Positions 44,554 through 56,919 are shown, counted from the stretch's first letter. The stretch: DNA of 64,000 bases from Trichosporon coremiiforme (GCA_039545355.1 BCJJ01000004.1:806001-870000), one strand, 5' to 3'. Program-made: numbers and translations. Notes: a model not told the origin generated them from the sequence alone.

Positions 44554-45735
44554 ATGAGCGCGGAACCTAAGACCGGTGGCGACGATTTGGACGACGGGCT
44601 CGAGCTCGACCCCTCCCTGATGGCCAGCGACGACGAGGGAGCCGAGCTCGGCGAGGACGAGGGCGCGTATCTGTCTGATGAAGAGGAGGCGCCCGAGCCC
44701 ATCAGCAAGAAGCGCAAGGCGGCCGACTCGGACAACTCGGTGGAGCCCGTGTCTGAAGATCAGGCGAAGAAGGACGCTAAGAAAAGGCGGAGAGAAAAGG
44801 ACAAGGCGAGGAAGGCGGCCAAGGTGGGTCAATGTCACCAGCTGGGCTCCTAGGTCCGAGGCGAGTAGAGTGGGCGAGCCCATCACTGGAGCTGGTGCTG
44901 ACAGTCAGCGAGCAGCCGAGTACACCGAGCCGGCGGACCCGTCAAGCCTCTCCATCGAGGAGTTTGCCCAGACCCTCCTGGCTTCCCTGCGTTCGACCTT
45001 CCCCGCGGGCACGGCGATGGAGATTGAGGACAGGGCTATCCCTAGTGAGTAGAGCATCAGTCGAGCTGTGGTGTCGGTTGTTAGCTAACATACAGCGAAG
45101 CACCTGCTCCCCCCTCTGATGGCTGTCGACGGCGAGGGCAGCGATCCGCTCAAGGCGCGTCTGACTGATGGTGAGTTGCCCACTAGCTCCCCGAACCTTC
45201 GTTCTTGGCTAACCCCAGCCCTCCGCAACGCTCCCAAGAAGCCGACGATGGGCACGCCGCGTGTTCTGATTCTCTCCCTGTCGGGTATCCGGTGCGCTGA
45301 CGTCGTCCGCGCTGTTCGCGACATCCCCCGGCCAGGCGGCGAGATTGCCAAGGTGAGCCCAGCCCAGCTTCACTCTTCCCGTCAAAGCTGACCCCAGCTC
45401 TTCGCGAAGCACTTCAAGGTCGCGGACCAGGTCAAGTTTCTCGGCAAGACTCGTGTCGCCATTGCCGTCGGCACGCCGGCCCGCGTCGCCAAGCTGCTCG
45501 AGGAGGGCGCGCTCAAAATCACGCCTCAGACTGTCGTCATTCTCGACATTGGACACCGGGACGCGAGTGAGTCACCCCCATTAGCTTCTTGTTGGACTGG
45601 GAAAAGCTGACATCAACAGAGAACCGCACGATGCTCTCGCTCCCCGAGGTCCGCGACGAGTTCTGGAAGTCTCTCCTTTCCAACAAGGCGCGCCGCGCTC
45701 TGCTCGACGGCGGAGCGCACTTTGCCGCCGTCTAA
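44554..45735 (+). CDS. CMS1: CMS1-like ribosomal small-subunit biogenesis protein
   Basis: Six exons, 44554-44823, 44909-45044, 45096-45170, 45219-45352, 45398-45566 and 45620-45735, give 299 residues. The N-terminal ~90 residues are acidic and then Lys/Arg-rich (KKRRREKDKARKAAK), fitting a nucleolar protein. The conserved core is helicase-like without ATPase motifs: GTPRVLILSLSGIRCADVVR, LFAKHFKVADQVKFLGKTR and AIAVGTPARVAKLLEEGAL. LDIGHRDAKNRTMLSLPEV follows. This is the Cms1/DEAD-like family, whose yeast member is in the small-subunit processome. The start is the first ATG in frame after a divergent promoter. Confidence 0.88.
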
Positions 45736-46063
45736 TAACCCCAACCCCATCATCTCATACCCTGCACACTCATCATAACAGCATTTTCAATGGGCATGCG
45801 CAACCAGCCCTATTATACGACCAGCATGTATCTTTCATTTTATATTGCCATCCATTCGTCGATACGCATACGCCATATCCGCGCAAGAGTAAAAGTCTAC
45901 AAGTACAGTGTCTGTTGGATTTGTGTTTCTGTGTACGGCGTGCTGAGAATCGCTACGGGATACACTAATACTAATAAAGAGGATAAAGAGAGGACCGAAA
46001 TCAAAAAATGTGACACGAAGGGGATGAAAGAGGGAGGGATAGCAGGGGCCAGAATCTGTTGCG
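45736..46063. other. Convergent intergenic region between CMS1 and ASE1
   Basis: A 328-base AT-richer gap holds both 3' flanks. No gene is seen. Confidence 0.5.
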
Positions 46064-48367
46064 CTAATACAGGTCCTCGTCGACCGGTACGTCCTCAACC
46101 ACGCCGCGCAGCAGACCAGCTGCTAAGCTCGAGCGCGGCTTGAAGCTCTTCCTGCTCTTCACTGCTATAATCGGGCGTGACTTGAACACGTCCGGGGGCT
46201 TGGTTGCCGAGGTTGCCGTGGGTGGCGGCCTGCTGCCGTTCGCGAGCGCCCCGAGTGCCGGCTGGCCGAAGGCGCGGACGCCGGATGCCGGTGTTGGCGT
46301 GGCAGCTGCGCGGGGGATGCCACCGAGCCGTGGGCGAGAGGACGCCGATCGCATCCCCGAAGGCTGCCCGATACGCGAGCGCTTCAGCATACTCCCATTC
46401 CCGCCTAGCGGACAGGGTGTCGGCGCTTCGCGCTTCCGCGTCGTGTTAGACGTGGTGCGTGTCGTGCTGCTGACAACGCGGCGGGCCGGCTGTGCAGGAG
46501 TGGCCTTAACACTCGGGGGCAGGGCGCCCATGCCCAGCTTGGCCTGCTTCTTAGCGCCTTTTGCTGCCTTCTTGTCGGCGATCGCCTTCTCGATGCTTGC
46601 AACGACCCGTTCGCCGTTCGCCGTGAACGGACGGCCGTTCTCCTCCTCCCACGCCGGTAGGGATGCCAGCAGGTCCGCCTCAATTTTGGGTTTCAGCTTC
46701 TCGACGCGCTTCCGCTTCTTCTCCTCTCTGAGGAACTCGAGACCACGCATGGTCTTGAACCGGTTCGGATCTTGCACACTGATCTCCAGCTCCCTCTCCT
46801 CCTTCCTCAGTTTGTTCCACTCCTTGACCTTTGTCAACATGGAGCCCTTGGCGTTGATCTCGGCGCGCAGCCGCTCGGACTCATCCTCGTGCTCCTTCAG
46901 GAGCTCCTCCGAGTACTGGTCGTTGATGAACGCGCCGAACTCTAGCTTCTCGTTGTCGCTGAGCAGAAGTTCGTCCTGAAGCTTGGCAATCTCCTCTCGA
47001 ACCTTGTCGATAAAAGTGCTCAGAGACCTCTTACGAATTTCCAGCACACGGTCGAGCTCGACCTCATACTGTCTGTCAGCTGGTCCCCTCGGCAATGTTC
47101 AGCATCATGCTCACCGCCCGGATAGTGCTCTCGCCGCTGCCCTGGTTGTTATCGACAAACAGGTCAATCTCCTCCTGAGGGATCTCGAGGCGCTGCCAAA
47201 GCGGCTCGATCTTCTCGTACAGCTCCTGAATCTCGCTGTCCCTATTGTCCTTCTCGGTGATCCAGAGGTGCAGGAGCTGCTCCGCCCAGAGTAACAGGCC
47301 GATCTCGGGCTCGACGCCGTCCATGCCCTGGATGTCTGGAGCGTCTGCGTCATCTTCTCCGTCCCACGGCTCGTTGACCGCCAAGATTGTTGAAAGCAGT
47401 TGTGTGTATCGTTCAAACGCACCCTGCGTCTCCTCCATGGAAATTGGCAGCAAGAGGTGCTCAGGGAACTCGTCAAGAGGGCCCAACGGCAGGGGCGGCA
47501 GACAGAGCTCCGAGGCAAACCAGACCAAGTGGCCGAAGTTTGTCTCCAGGTTATGCAACCGGTTGTCCTGCATTTCGTCAGATATAAAGTTTCGGACAGC
47601 CGCCAAAGATGCAGCAGTGTCGCACTCACCCTCTCAGTAAGCGCTTCAGAGACAGCCTTCTCAAGCGACGCCATAACATCCTCGCCGACGTCCATCCACG
47701 TTTGAGATTGTGGTGGTGTCTCGGGAGTGGTGTTTCGTGCGGAAAGGCGTTTGTTCGTGTTCGTGGTCGGTGCAGTCAAGAGCGGGGCCATGGTCGAACG
47801 TCGAGGCGCCGCGCGAGCAGGAACTGGCATACTATCCGGGATCTCCTTCAGAGGCGCAGGCGGATCGAATGGCGGCCCAAGTAAACGTGCCAGCGTACTG
47901 AGCGTCGCCATCATCTCCTCGACTTTGGCGTGACGCTCTTCATACACCTGACTCGTCAGATACGAATAGTCCACGGCGACTCACCTTCTCGAGCTCCTCG
48001 GTCTGACGCATCAGGCGCTCGTGCTGTGCTGGCAGGGACTAAATGTCAGATATACTGCACAAATGTCTTTCCGCATGGCACTCACAGGATTCAACATCGT
48101 TTCTCGTCGTTCCTCTGCAAGAACACTCCTTCCCCGGTCGCCGACCGCCCGGGCTATGCTGTGGATGGCTCGCTTCTCTTCATTGATCTTTGCTTCCCAT
48201 GTCGCAACTTCGTCTTCACGAGAGCGGACAACAGACTGAATGGCGGTACGGACGGCTTCATCAATTCTAGCCATATCCTTTGCGAGTGCATCGTCCGGTA
48301 ATGCAAGCTGGGCGTGGAGGGACTGGAGTATTGGTATCTGTTCCGCGATGTGCGTCGGGACGTCCAT
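46064..48367 (-). CDS. ASE1: ASE1/PRC1/MAP65 microtubule-bundling protein
   Basis: Five exons, 48367-48086, 48038-47985, 47947-47630, 47567-47115 and 47068-46064, give 703 residues. Long coiled-coil heptads occupy most of the first 520 residues. The microtubule-binding MAP65 signature is clear: FKTMRGLEFLREEKKRKRVE, then KIEADLLASLPAWEEENGRP, then FTANGERV. The C-terminal ~170 residues are basic, Ser/Pro-rich and disordered, as in other Ase1 proteins, with sites of the S/TP type that could be CDK targets. Ase1 crosslinks antiparallel microtubules in the spindle midzone. All introns are in phase 0. The gene is divergent from CHO1. Confidence 0.92.
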
Positions 48368-48889
48368 GATGGCTCGTGAAGTCGTGGGAACAAGAAACCG
48401 AGGATGTCGTCAATAATGGTGTTCTGTCGGGAAGTTACGCTGCTGTTGTTGGGATGGGATTGGATTGTGTATTTATCGACCGTATTTGGCTCCAGAGCGT
48501 GTGAGATGACTCGTGAGCCGTCATGTTGTTGTTTACAAGTTGTCTTGCCGCCCGATTTGCTTCCGCAAAGTCACTCGCGTGGGGCTCAAGAGTCCTTATT
48601 GGCTACCCCCCGTACGCTCCGCTCCCTGGTCGTGATGATGATGTACCGTGACTTGCGGATTGGGGGAGGTTGCTTCTCCATCCACTCGCCTCTGTTCTTC
48701 TTCTCCACCGGCCGCCCTCAAGCAGCAACGTTTTCCGAGTCGAACACCCATATAACCCCGACAGTTACGTTGGTCGTTCGATCCCGATCCTTGGAGGGAT
48801 TTACTCGCCACTGTACTCTTCTTGCATTACGCTTGACCCGCGTTATTCCGCTTGCTCCACTCCACCCACCCGTCTTTGCACCCCCAAAC
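48368..48889. promoter_or_regulatory. Divergent promoter region of ASE1 and CHO1
   Basis: 522 bp between starts. TATAAC at 48751-48756 within CCATATAACC lies about 140 bp upstream of the CHO1 start and may be its TATA box. Confidence 0.45.
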
Positions 48890-49818
48890 ATGTCCAAACG
48901 TACTTCTGCGTCGGTCAAGGCTGAGGCTACCGCCGTCGTTTCGCCAGTGACCCCTATGTCTGAGGAGAAGCGCAAGGCTCTCCAGCAGTACAAGGATGAC
49001 GATGGTCACTTCTCTCTCGTCCGGTGAGTGTCTCATGCCTTGCAGCGTCAGTGGCGTCGAGGTCGGCTTGTGACTGCGGAATTGCTCCGCATCCTGACAT
49101 GCATCTCGACGGGAGTTGAGCATCGCTGACATCCCAGCAATTTCCGTCTTGCGGACCTGATCACTATCATGAACGGCGTGTGTGGCACATTGTCGATCCT
49201 CTTGTCAGCACGTTACTTGCTGGAGAGCTCGAACCTGCCCCGACCTCTGTCCGAGGATGCGACGCGCACCCTCTACACCGCCATTATTCTCCCGATGCTC
49301 GGCTTCGGATTTGACGCTCTCGACGGCAAGGTGGCGCGATGGATGGGCGGCGGTTCGATGCTCGGCCAGGAGATGGACTCGCTCGCCGATCTCATCTCGT
49401 TCGGTGTTGCCCCGGCCACCCTCGGCTACGTTATGGGCCTTCGCACCCCCCTCGACGTTGTTTGTCTTCTTTTGTTCGTTTCGTGCGGTCTTGCCCGTCT
49501 CGCCCGGTTCAACGCCACAGTGGCTCTGATCCCTGCGGACGCCTCGGGCAAGTCCAAGTACTTCGAGGGCATCCCTATCCCGTCGTCGCTCGGTCTGGAC
49601 GCCATGATGGCCTACTTTGTCCACTCGGGCTGGTTCGCCATGGGCTCCCACGGCGACCTCCCCTTCGGCACTATCGAGCTCATTGCCGGAAACAAGAACT
49701 CTACCATCCACATCTTGTCGATCATCTTTGCCGTTTGGGCCGCCGCCATGGTGTCGAAGACCCTGAGGGTGAGTCGTCGTGTGGATTGTGTGACTGACGT
49801 CAGGTTCCCAAGTTGTAA
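48890..49818 (+). CDS. CHO1: CDP-diacylglycerol-serine O-phosphatidyltransferase (phosphatidylserine synthase)
   Basis: Three exons, 48890-49023, 49138-49768 and 49804-49818, give 259 residues. The CDP-alcohol phosphotransferase motif DxxDGxxAR(x8)GxxxDxxxD is complete at about residues 104-129 (FDALDGKVARWMGGG, then GQEMDSLADL). NFRLADLITIMNG is the typical start of helix 1 in fungal Cho1. Several membrane helices follow and the protein ends SKTLRVPKL. The enzyme makes phosphatidylserine from CDP-diacylglycerol and serine in the ER, the fungal route absent from animals. The last exon has only 15 nt and codes VPKL plus the stop. Confidence 0.95.
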
Positions 49819-50231
49819 GAGTCGAGTTTTGATTGTGGCGATGCCAGCTACGCAGACCATGCTTCTAGCATACGTCCACAAGTCATGCGAGCCTGTGTTA
49901 CATTCTACATGCGCACAGGTCCCAACACATCTGGCCCTCATCGGTCAGGTGGCTAATTGTCGTAAACAAACCATACCCCGTGAATAATAGCAACAACTTG
50001 GCACTTTACACGCAGCTACTCCGATGCATCGATTCATTATAGACTTTTGCGGACTGCGAGACTCAAGTTCAAGACGAGCACTGGCGGCGCGACCTGTCTT
50101 TTCCCGGCTTCCCCTGACCCCTCCCGGGCCTCTCCTTGCCCGGCCGCTCCTTGCCATGACCGTGGCCGTGGTCGCCACCGTCGTCAGACTCCCAAAAAGG
50201 TTAGCCGTCCAAGTTCTCGTCCTTCCTTCGC
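49819..50231. other. Convergent intergenic region between CHO1 and the carboxylesterase
   Basis: 413 bases with both 3' flanks; nothing else is recognised. Confidence 0.5.
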
Positions 50232-51939
50232 TTACTGCCAGTTCCACGTGCACTTGTTGCCCCAAATGATAGCGCTGCCGACCTTGGGACAGCTGGCGAC
50301 GGTACCGCCGCCAATGGCCTTGATGTTAGTGGCCTGCTGGTTGGCGTTGGCGGAGTAAGCGTTCCAGCCCACGCTCTGGCCGTGGATGAACTTGGTCCAG
50401 ATGTCGGCGACCTCGTTGGCCTGGACATCAGCGAAAGCATCGTAAGTGGTACTTACGAAGCCGGCGGAGTTGTTGTTGTCGTGGGCAAAGACGAGAGGGA
50501 CATCGTTCTTGGGTCAGCGGGATCACTAACTTGAACTTACGCCGTGGCAGACCTTGTCGTCGCAGAAGTTGCTACCCGAGCTCTGGCTGTAGAGGAAGGG
50601 TGCGGCTTTGGTGAACTCGGCGACGAAGGCCTGGCCACCCTTCTTCGCCCAGCTCGAGGCGACAGTACGACCGGCGCAGCGGTAGTAGCCATCGGTTGCA
50701 GCCAGCGAAACAGTACCACGAACATTGTCGGCAACGGAAGATTTCCTCTGATACGTATCCAGAGACGTGAGATCGAACCCGTTCGCACAACGGTTCGCCA
50801 TGAGCTGCCTGTATTCGGTGGTTCCCCCAATGCCAAACATCTGAACGTAGCCTTGGAAGATGGGATCCTTATAAAATCCGCTGACGGCAAATGCTGCCTC
50901 GTCTTTGGTGGTTGAGAGGAAGAGAGGCATGTTCTTGGGATCAACGGCGAGCTGGCCTTTGCCCGACACTAGGGCCGCACTCGGGTCACTGGGGATGGAC
51001 TCGGTGCCGTAAACGGGATTGAGGTAAAGGTCCGTAGAGTCCAGCCAGCCGTTCCAGCGCAGGGAGCCCGTGTAGGGGTAAACCGCATTGACCAGGACCG
51101 ACGCTTCGACGCCCTTGAGGTCGTCGAAGCTCTTACCCTTGAGAGGGTCGTAGCCATAGATCGCGTCGCGGACAGACTGATGCTTGGATACCGTCGACAA
51201 GCCAGCGCCGCTGATATCTGACTGGAGCATGGAGCGGTGGAAGAGGCCCGAGGCACTGGGCATCGCCCACAGAGTACGGACGATGAGCGCGCCGCTGGAA
51301 TGGCCACCGAGGGTCACGTCATCCTTGTTTCCCTTCGAGCCGATGTTGTCCTTAATGGACTTGAGAGCGAGGACAATGTCACGCATGGCGAGGTTCGGGT
51401 CGCTAGCAGCGGGACTGCTCGAAGGAGGCAGCCAGCCAAGGAGACCGAGACGATACTGGGGCACGAAGACGACCTGGCCCTTGGCGGCGAGGGCGGAGCC
51501 GTCGATTCCGCTCATGCTCGCACCTCCGAGGTGGAGGGCACCACCGTGCACCCAGGTGAAGATGGGCGTGTTCACGTCGGCGTTCTGCGGCACATATGCC
51601 AGCATGTACAAACAGTCCTCGCTCTGGGGCACGTCGCCGGAGAAGCCGCCACCCGACTGGGGGCAAGCTGGCGGAAGACCCGAACCGTCAGAGGGCCTGA
51701 GACGTCAGCCTTATGTCACCAAGTGCGCACGGAACTCACGAAGCGGTGGCCTTAGACTCGCCCCAGCGTTCAGCAGAGCCGTACTTGATGCTGTAGCGAC
51801 AGACGTGGTTGTCGCCGAGGTGACCATCGATCGTGACGCCGCCCCACTGTAGCTGACAGGAGGCGGCGGGCGCGGCGCTGACGCCGATTGCCTGGAGCAC
51901 GCCGAAGAAGCCGAGGAGATGGGTGATGCCGAAAGCCAT
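50232..51939 (-). CDS. Secreted type-B carboxylesterase/lipase
   Basis: Three exons, 51939-51740, 51696-50541 and 50507-50232, give 543 residues. A signal peptide (MAFGITHLLGFFGVLQAIGV) precedes the mature protein. The type-B family blocks are present: SEDCLYMLAYVP, WVHGGALHLGGAS for the oxyanion hole, and the nucleophile elbow LGGHSSGALIV. An acidic TTKDEAAFA region fits the acid of the triad and the late HGQSVGW the His. Several Cys pairs support secretion. The substrate is unknown; such enzymes hydrolyse esters or lipids outside the cell. TATAAAAG about 75 bp upstream of the start is a good core promoter. A 36-nt in-frame segment in exon 3 (50456-50421) has full intron signals. Confidence 0.9.
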
Positions 51940-52554
51940 CGTGACACAAGCGATTGTAGCGCGAGTCTGAGGAGGGGGTGAGTTTGGTCTTTCTTTATCG
52001 CCCCGCCTCCGCCTTTTATACACCATCAGCTTGAGCTACCGCGAGCATGTTTGCGCTCGACAAATTTGGACAAAGAAGTCATACAGTTCGACCCACGAGA
52101 ACTCGCACGCAAAGTGATTGCTGCTCGTCCGCCTCGTGTCTCGGCAACTTAGTGGGGGTTTCCCGCCGAACTCCTGGACGGTCACAGAATCCAATCAAAT
52201 TATCTGGGGTTGCCCCCATTTTAGACCGCGACTCGGGCAGCCATCTCCTGCCGGGGGCATGAGGAGTAATCTGAAGTGAGCGTAAAACAGCCACAGTTCC
52301 CATGAGATCTACTTGGACCGCTCGGTGAATGCTTTTACATTCGTACTCTGTTGAAAGCTGATGCGGATGAAGAAGAGGGTCTTAGGGTTGTCCAAAACGA
52401 TACGGGTGATATCACTCGTGCCTGCCTCGCCACACACACGCGACTTACCACGTGGCCTCCACCGGCCCCGCCAGAGAATTTCGAGATTCCTGATCCACTG
52501 GCGACGAGATTGTTGTTGACCCTCGACCTCATTATCCCTACCGACGCACACAAC
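51940..52554. other. Divergent intergenic region between the carboxylesterase and the basic-protein gene
   Basis: It holds the esterase promoter with its TATA box at 52013-52020 and the leader of the rightward gene. No other feature is recognised. Confidence 0.5.
52013..52020 (-). promoter_or_regulatory. TATA box of the carboxylesterase gene
   Basis: TATAAAAG on the minus strand, about 75 bp upstream of ATG 51939. Confidence 0.6.
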
Positions 52555-53444
52555 ATGCCCAAGGACACGAGCAAGCCTGGGAAGGCCCCGAACCACAAAA
52601 AGGTCGCTGCGAAGCCCGCCAAGACCGTCAACAAGCCGAACAAGGCCCCTGTTGCGAGCAAGCCGGCCCAGCCATCGCAGGACGCCAGTGCGAAGGTGAG
52701 TCCAGGTCCTGAGGCTGCCATTGTTCGCAGCCCGGACTCGGCTCGACATTCACTAGCTGACAACAACAGTCTAGGAGGAAGAGGAGGCAGCCGAAGCAGC
52801 CCGCTAAGCCGGTGCAGGAGTATCACTCCTCGTCAGAGGATGAGGCTGCTCAGCCTGAGCCGTCGTCGGATGACCTTCCTTCAGACACTGAGTCCACCGC
52901 ATCTACTGCCTCCGCGACCCGGAGACAGCGGAAGAAGCTGAAGAACCAGCTTCTGAGGGCATCTGGAAACACGGCAGCTGCCAGCGCTCCCGCGACCAAG
53001 CCTGCCCCTACCCCTGCCCCCAAGCCGACCCCCGCCCCCACTCCCGCTGAGCCGAACGCTGCCTCTAAGACGAAGTTACGACGTGAGCGACGGAAGAAGG
53101 GCAAGGTCTTCCTCGAGGACAAGTCTGCTCTCCTGTCGCTGATGGACAACGTCACCGACAAGAAGAACGCCATCATCAGCGACAAGCTTGCTGCCGAGAA
53201 GCAGCGCGCTAAGGAGGACAAGGCTCGCGAGGAGAGTAAGACGAAGAAGAAGGCGTCCAAGAAGCAGGAGGACAAGAGGAAGGCCCTCGTAAGTGTTCAT
53301 TTGCACGTGCTGAGCTTACCATTACAGGACGCTGCAAAGGCCGCCATCATCGTCCGGGATCGCGAGAAGAGGAGGCGAAGGAAAGGAAAGTCGACGCCTG
53401 AGGAGAAGCCCGTCGTTAAGAAGAAGACGGTCGGCTTCGCTTAG
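52555..53444 (+). CDS. Lys/Arg-rich, probably nuclear or nucleolar protein (unknown)
   Basis: Three exons, 52555-52695, 52770-53288 and 53328-53444, give 258 residues. The N-terminus is Lys/Pro-rich (MPKDTSKPGKAPNHKK). A basic cluster SRRKRRQPKQ starts exon 2. An acidic Ser-rich stretch and a Pro/Ala/Thr run follow. The C-terminal half is a long charged helix (about residues 150-240) with several bipartite nuclear-localisation-like clusters, ending KKKTVGFA. No domain is recognised, though charge pattern suggests ribosome biogenesis or chromatin. The last intron (39 nt) is in frame without a stop, so retention would only add 13 residues. Confidence 0.68.
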
Positions 53445-54015
53445 TGTCGTTTCTTTCTTGGATCTCTGTCTCTCGATACCCTCAAGTCACACTGTATGCA
53501 TCATCTCATCAGCATCCGCACGCTTCTTGCCAACGACCCATTGTCACCGGCTCCCAGGGCAAGATTCGCTGAAGACGGCGATAGGTCGCATTGTCGACTA
53601 GCATCGGAAAGTCCCATAACCTAAGCACAGCAATTGGTTGGCACTCCTCTTAATACCCAGCAGCTTATTTCAGCTCGGTACACAGGAGCATAGCGGAGCA
53701 GCGAAGCGCTCCAACTTATTGACTTCACAGCAAACTTTGCACAGCAGCAATCGTTTTCTATGAACGGGACGGTCGATTGAGATCTATTGGGATCCGTCTG
53801 CACAGCTATTCACCTTTTATGCGTGCAGACAGGCCATAAACGCTTGTACAACAGCGTCCCTGGCACTGCAACTGGACTTGGCGGTTGCTCACCGCTGCCT
53901 TGCTGTGAAACCATTGTCACCCCTCGGGGACTACTGCGCTCACGCCATTGTCGCATTCGTCGTCGTTGCGGCCATCGCAGCGCTCACTAGAGCATACAAA
54001 GGCTGACTGTCGTGT
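53445..54015. other. Intergenic region left of the decayed BTB-like gene
   Basis: No coding region is supported. Confidence 0.45.
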
Positions 54016-56304
54016 ATGCTGCCTGGCCGAAAATTCAGCACCGCAAGCGGCCGCACGATGTCTGACATCAGCGACTACAGAGAATTCACGCCCCCGACTG
54101 TTGAACCCAGCGGTCCTGGACCCGCTAACCCCTACGACGCCAGCCTGTGGCCAGGGCTACCACCACCTCTTGACATTCAGCCCGGCACCAACGACCCCTT
54201 CATTATACCGGATCTTCCTTCCACTACGAGCACACCCAAGGGCAAGACTCCGGTGGGCCCTCTATCGAGCAGCAACGCTCCTACTCCGAAGGGTGCTTTT
54301 ATCATGCCATCTAACGAGTCGTCCCCGAGAAGCGGCCATATCATTCGCATCCACCACCAAACAGCATCCGCAAGTCAGCTCTTAGCGGCGAGTTCAGTGG
54401 TGGCGAGCCCCGCAGCCCTCGGCCTTCCTTTCCGGCCAGCGGCTCTGGATTCATTAAACCCCAGCTACCTGCTCTGGCCAACAGCTTTGGGTTGCCTCGC
54501 TCTCAGCTTCACACTCCTGCCAGCGGCTCCAGGTACAGCAGCCTTCGGTCTCACATTCAGGCTAGCGGTACTGGGTCAACCAATCCTCGGCCTCACACTC
54601 AGGCAGGCGGCACTGGGTTCAATAGCCCCCAGCGGCCCCAGTCACGCACGCAACCTGCCTCCAGACGCACTGAGCCTGACTACGCCTTCCCGCCCCTCGT
54701 CCCACGTAGCTTCAAGCCCAGTGACCCGGCCAGCGATCGACCCAGTGGTCCGAGTGACAACAGCAGCGCGAGGGCTAAGGACGGACGTGAGCAGAACCAT
54801 CCTACCCCTTCTGTTCTCAAACTCTGTGTGTTCGCATACAACAATGACGAACCCATGTACCCAACTCCCGGGCATGTTCGGGAATCTCTGTGAGTCAAAC
54901 CGGTGAGGATTTTAACTGACGATAGCCCCCGGACGTGGAAGGAGTTCGTCAAACGCGGAGGTAACGACATCCGGCTGCCGGAGCAGTTCATGACCAGAAG
55001 GCGCTCGAGATGGTCTTGAACTTGAGGTGCAGCCCGACGGAGGTCGCCATTGAACCGCTGCTGAAGCATCCATGGCAGCATTGGCGGCAGCTCCTGATCG
55101 ACGTGCTCGAATTCCTCGATTACGAGGGTGCGACTCGACAGATCGACCTGCTCCGAGCCTACATTGCGGAGGCAACGTTCACCTTCCGGATCAGCCCCGA
55201 CAGCGCCGTCATGGCGGCCTGCCTCTTGAACAGCGCAACGCTCCTCACCAGCATCATCCGGCAGTCTGAACAGTTTGCCTGGGCAACGCCCAAATATAAA
55301 CATGAGAGGGGCTGGGACAGCCGTGCGCTTTTCGTCGTATCGGGCGCACCCAAGGAGTTTGCCGAGGCACTGCCGTTCCAGTACTATCAGGCGCTGAACT
55401 ACGCAAACCGCTTCGAGAGCCCTATTGGGAGATTGCATGAGTTCTGCCACGAGTTCTGGGAGGCTCTCCATGAGCATTGGGAAGACTCCAGTCCCAACAC
55501 GCCCTCACGGACAGCCAATGGCTCGGTCCCCAAGTCAGGTGGCACGATCAACATCCCCGCTAACCACCCATCGGCAAAGTATCATCGGTACCCGAAGGCG
55601 ATCGCCGGTATACCAGCAGTCCCAGACGGTCCGGGGGAGGTAGAGGGCTGCATCGCCTATCACTGGACCGCGGATGGATTTATCGTGATGTCCAGCAGCT
55701 TGGAGGCCGGCAAGAGACTACAAAGCTTCCGGTGAGCGGGTACGAAACCTCTGGGCAAGAGACACCTGAGTTCGGAGACGACGAGGAGCAGGCAGAAATC
55801 CAGCAGCCGCAGATGGAAGGGGACAACATTCAGGAGCAAGCCGACGCCGAGGATCCGAGAATGTAGATGCGATCCGAAGGGGAGGAGGAGGTGGAAGAGT
55901 TAGACGAGTTGCGGGAGACCTTGGACGATGAGGAGAAAGCGGAGGATCCCGAAGGAGGAGAGGAGGGCGATTCGAAGGATGATGGCAGCGACTACGACAG
56001 TGGGAAGAGCGGCGGTAAGCGGAAGCAGGCAGTCAAAGTACCCGCTGAGCCGAGCAGGCGGTCTGGTCGGATTAAGGACTTGAATTAAGACGCTTCAGCG
56101 GCATCGTCTGAAGCCCCGGAGGCACCAGCGAAGCAAGGGGGTGAGGCTCAGTCCGAGGCTTCGATGTCGAAGACTGCGGCGGGTCGGAACCGGAAGGCCG
56201 TCGAGTCAGAGCAGCCCGAGAAGCGGTCCGCGTCTCCGCCGAAGCAGCAGAAGAAGAATCCCCCGAAGTCGCGGGCAGCGCCGAAGAGGGGGAAGAAGAA
56301 GTAG
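54016..56304 (+). pseudogene. Decayed gene with BTB-like core and a basic nuclear-type tail
   Basis: Coding-like sequence runs through three frames. An N-terminal Pro/Ser-rich part opens at ATG 54016 (or 54058) and shifts frame near 54300-54360. It continues as repeats of the ASGTGSTNPRPHTQAGGTG kind, then a 36-nt intron (54890-54925). The core LPRTWKEFVKRGG breaks at about 54988-54991, where one base seems missing. It resumes as QKALEMVLNLRCS and LIDVLEFLDYEGATRQIDLL, which resembles the C-terminal half of fungal BTB domains. Another frame change near 55700-55725 leads to an acidic/basic tail with RRSGRIKDLN, interrupted by TAG at 55864-55866 and TAA at 56086-56088, ending at 56304. Several independent lesions point to a pseudogene; no corrected version is given. 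Some shifts might be assembly errors. Confidence 0.6.
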
Positions 56305-56919
56305 GACATTGTGTAGTACTGTAGAATCAATCGCCGGTGCATAGATGGGTTTGCCTTGATGCTTATTATCAGCACTGGTGGTCCGGCAGACTGGCCATTG
56401 AGATGCCGATCGGCCGAATTCCAGGACATGATCGGGCGAAAAGCAGCATGGCATTCTCGGTTACACGCGCAAGCCGGTTGACGAGAACGAGTTGGGTCGG
56501 GAAGCGTCGGCCAACAGGAGACTTGAGCTATTGGAAACTGGTACTGCTTGCCTTCGTGTGGTGGCGCTAAACCCAGTTCGGTGTCCCCTGTCGCCCGTTA
56601 CATTTACCCGGGTCCCTCCTCCCTTCACTTCGAACGCACACTCTTGCTCTGTTTCGCGATGTGTGCGGCACAGCGAACTGATCATAGAGGTCTAGAGTCT
56701 CGAGAGTGTAGGAGCAGCGCTGACTTGACGGGGCGTAGGCAACATTTCATACACTGGCCCAGACTCGCGCCCCGCAGATCCTCCACCAACTTGTTCTTTT
56801 GCTTCCTTTATCACAGCACTCTCCCCTGTGCTCCCTTGTCATTTCATGCACATCGTCTTCTTGCCTCTCATGTCGCAACAATCAGCCACTAGCAAAGACT
56901 CGGTGACGGACGACGCGAA
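56305..56919. other. Region between the two decayed BTB-like genes
   Basis: No gene is supported. An ATG at 56870 opens a short frame that stops after about 30 codons and may be the original start of the next decayed gene, out of frame with it. Confidence 0.4.
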
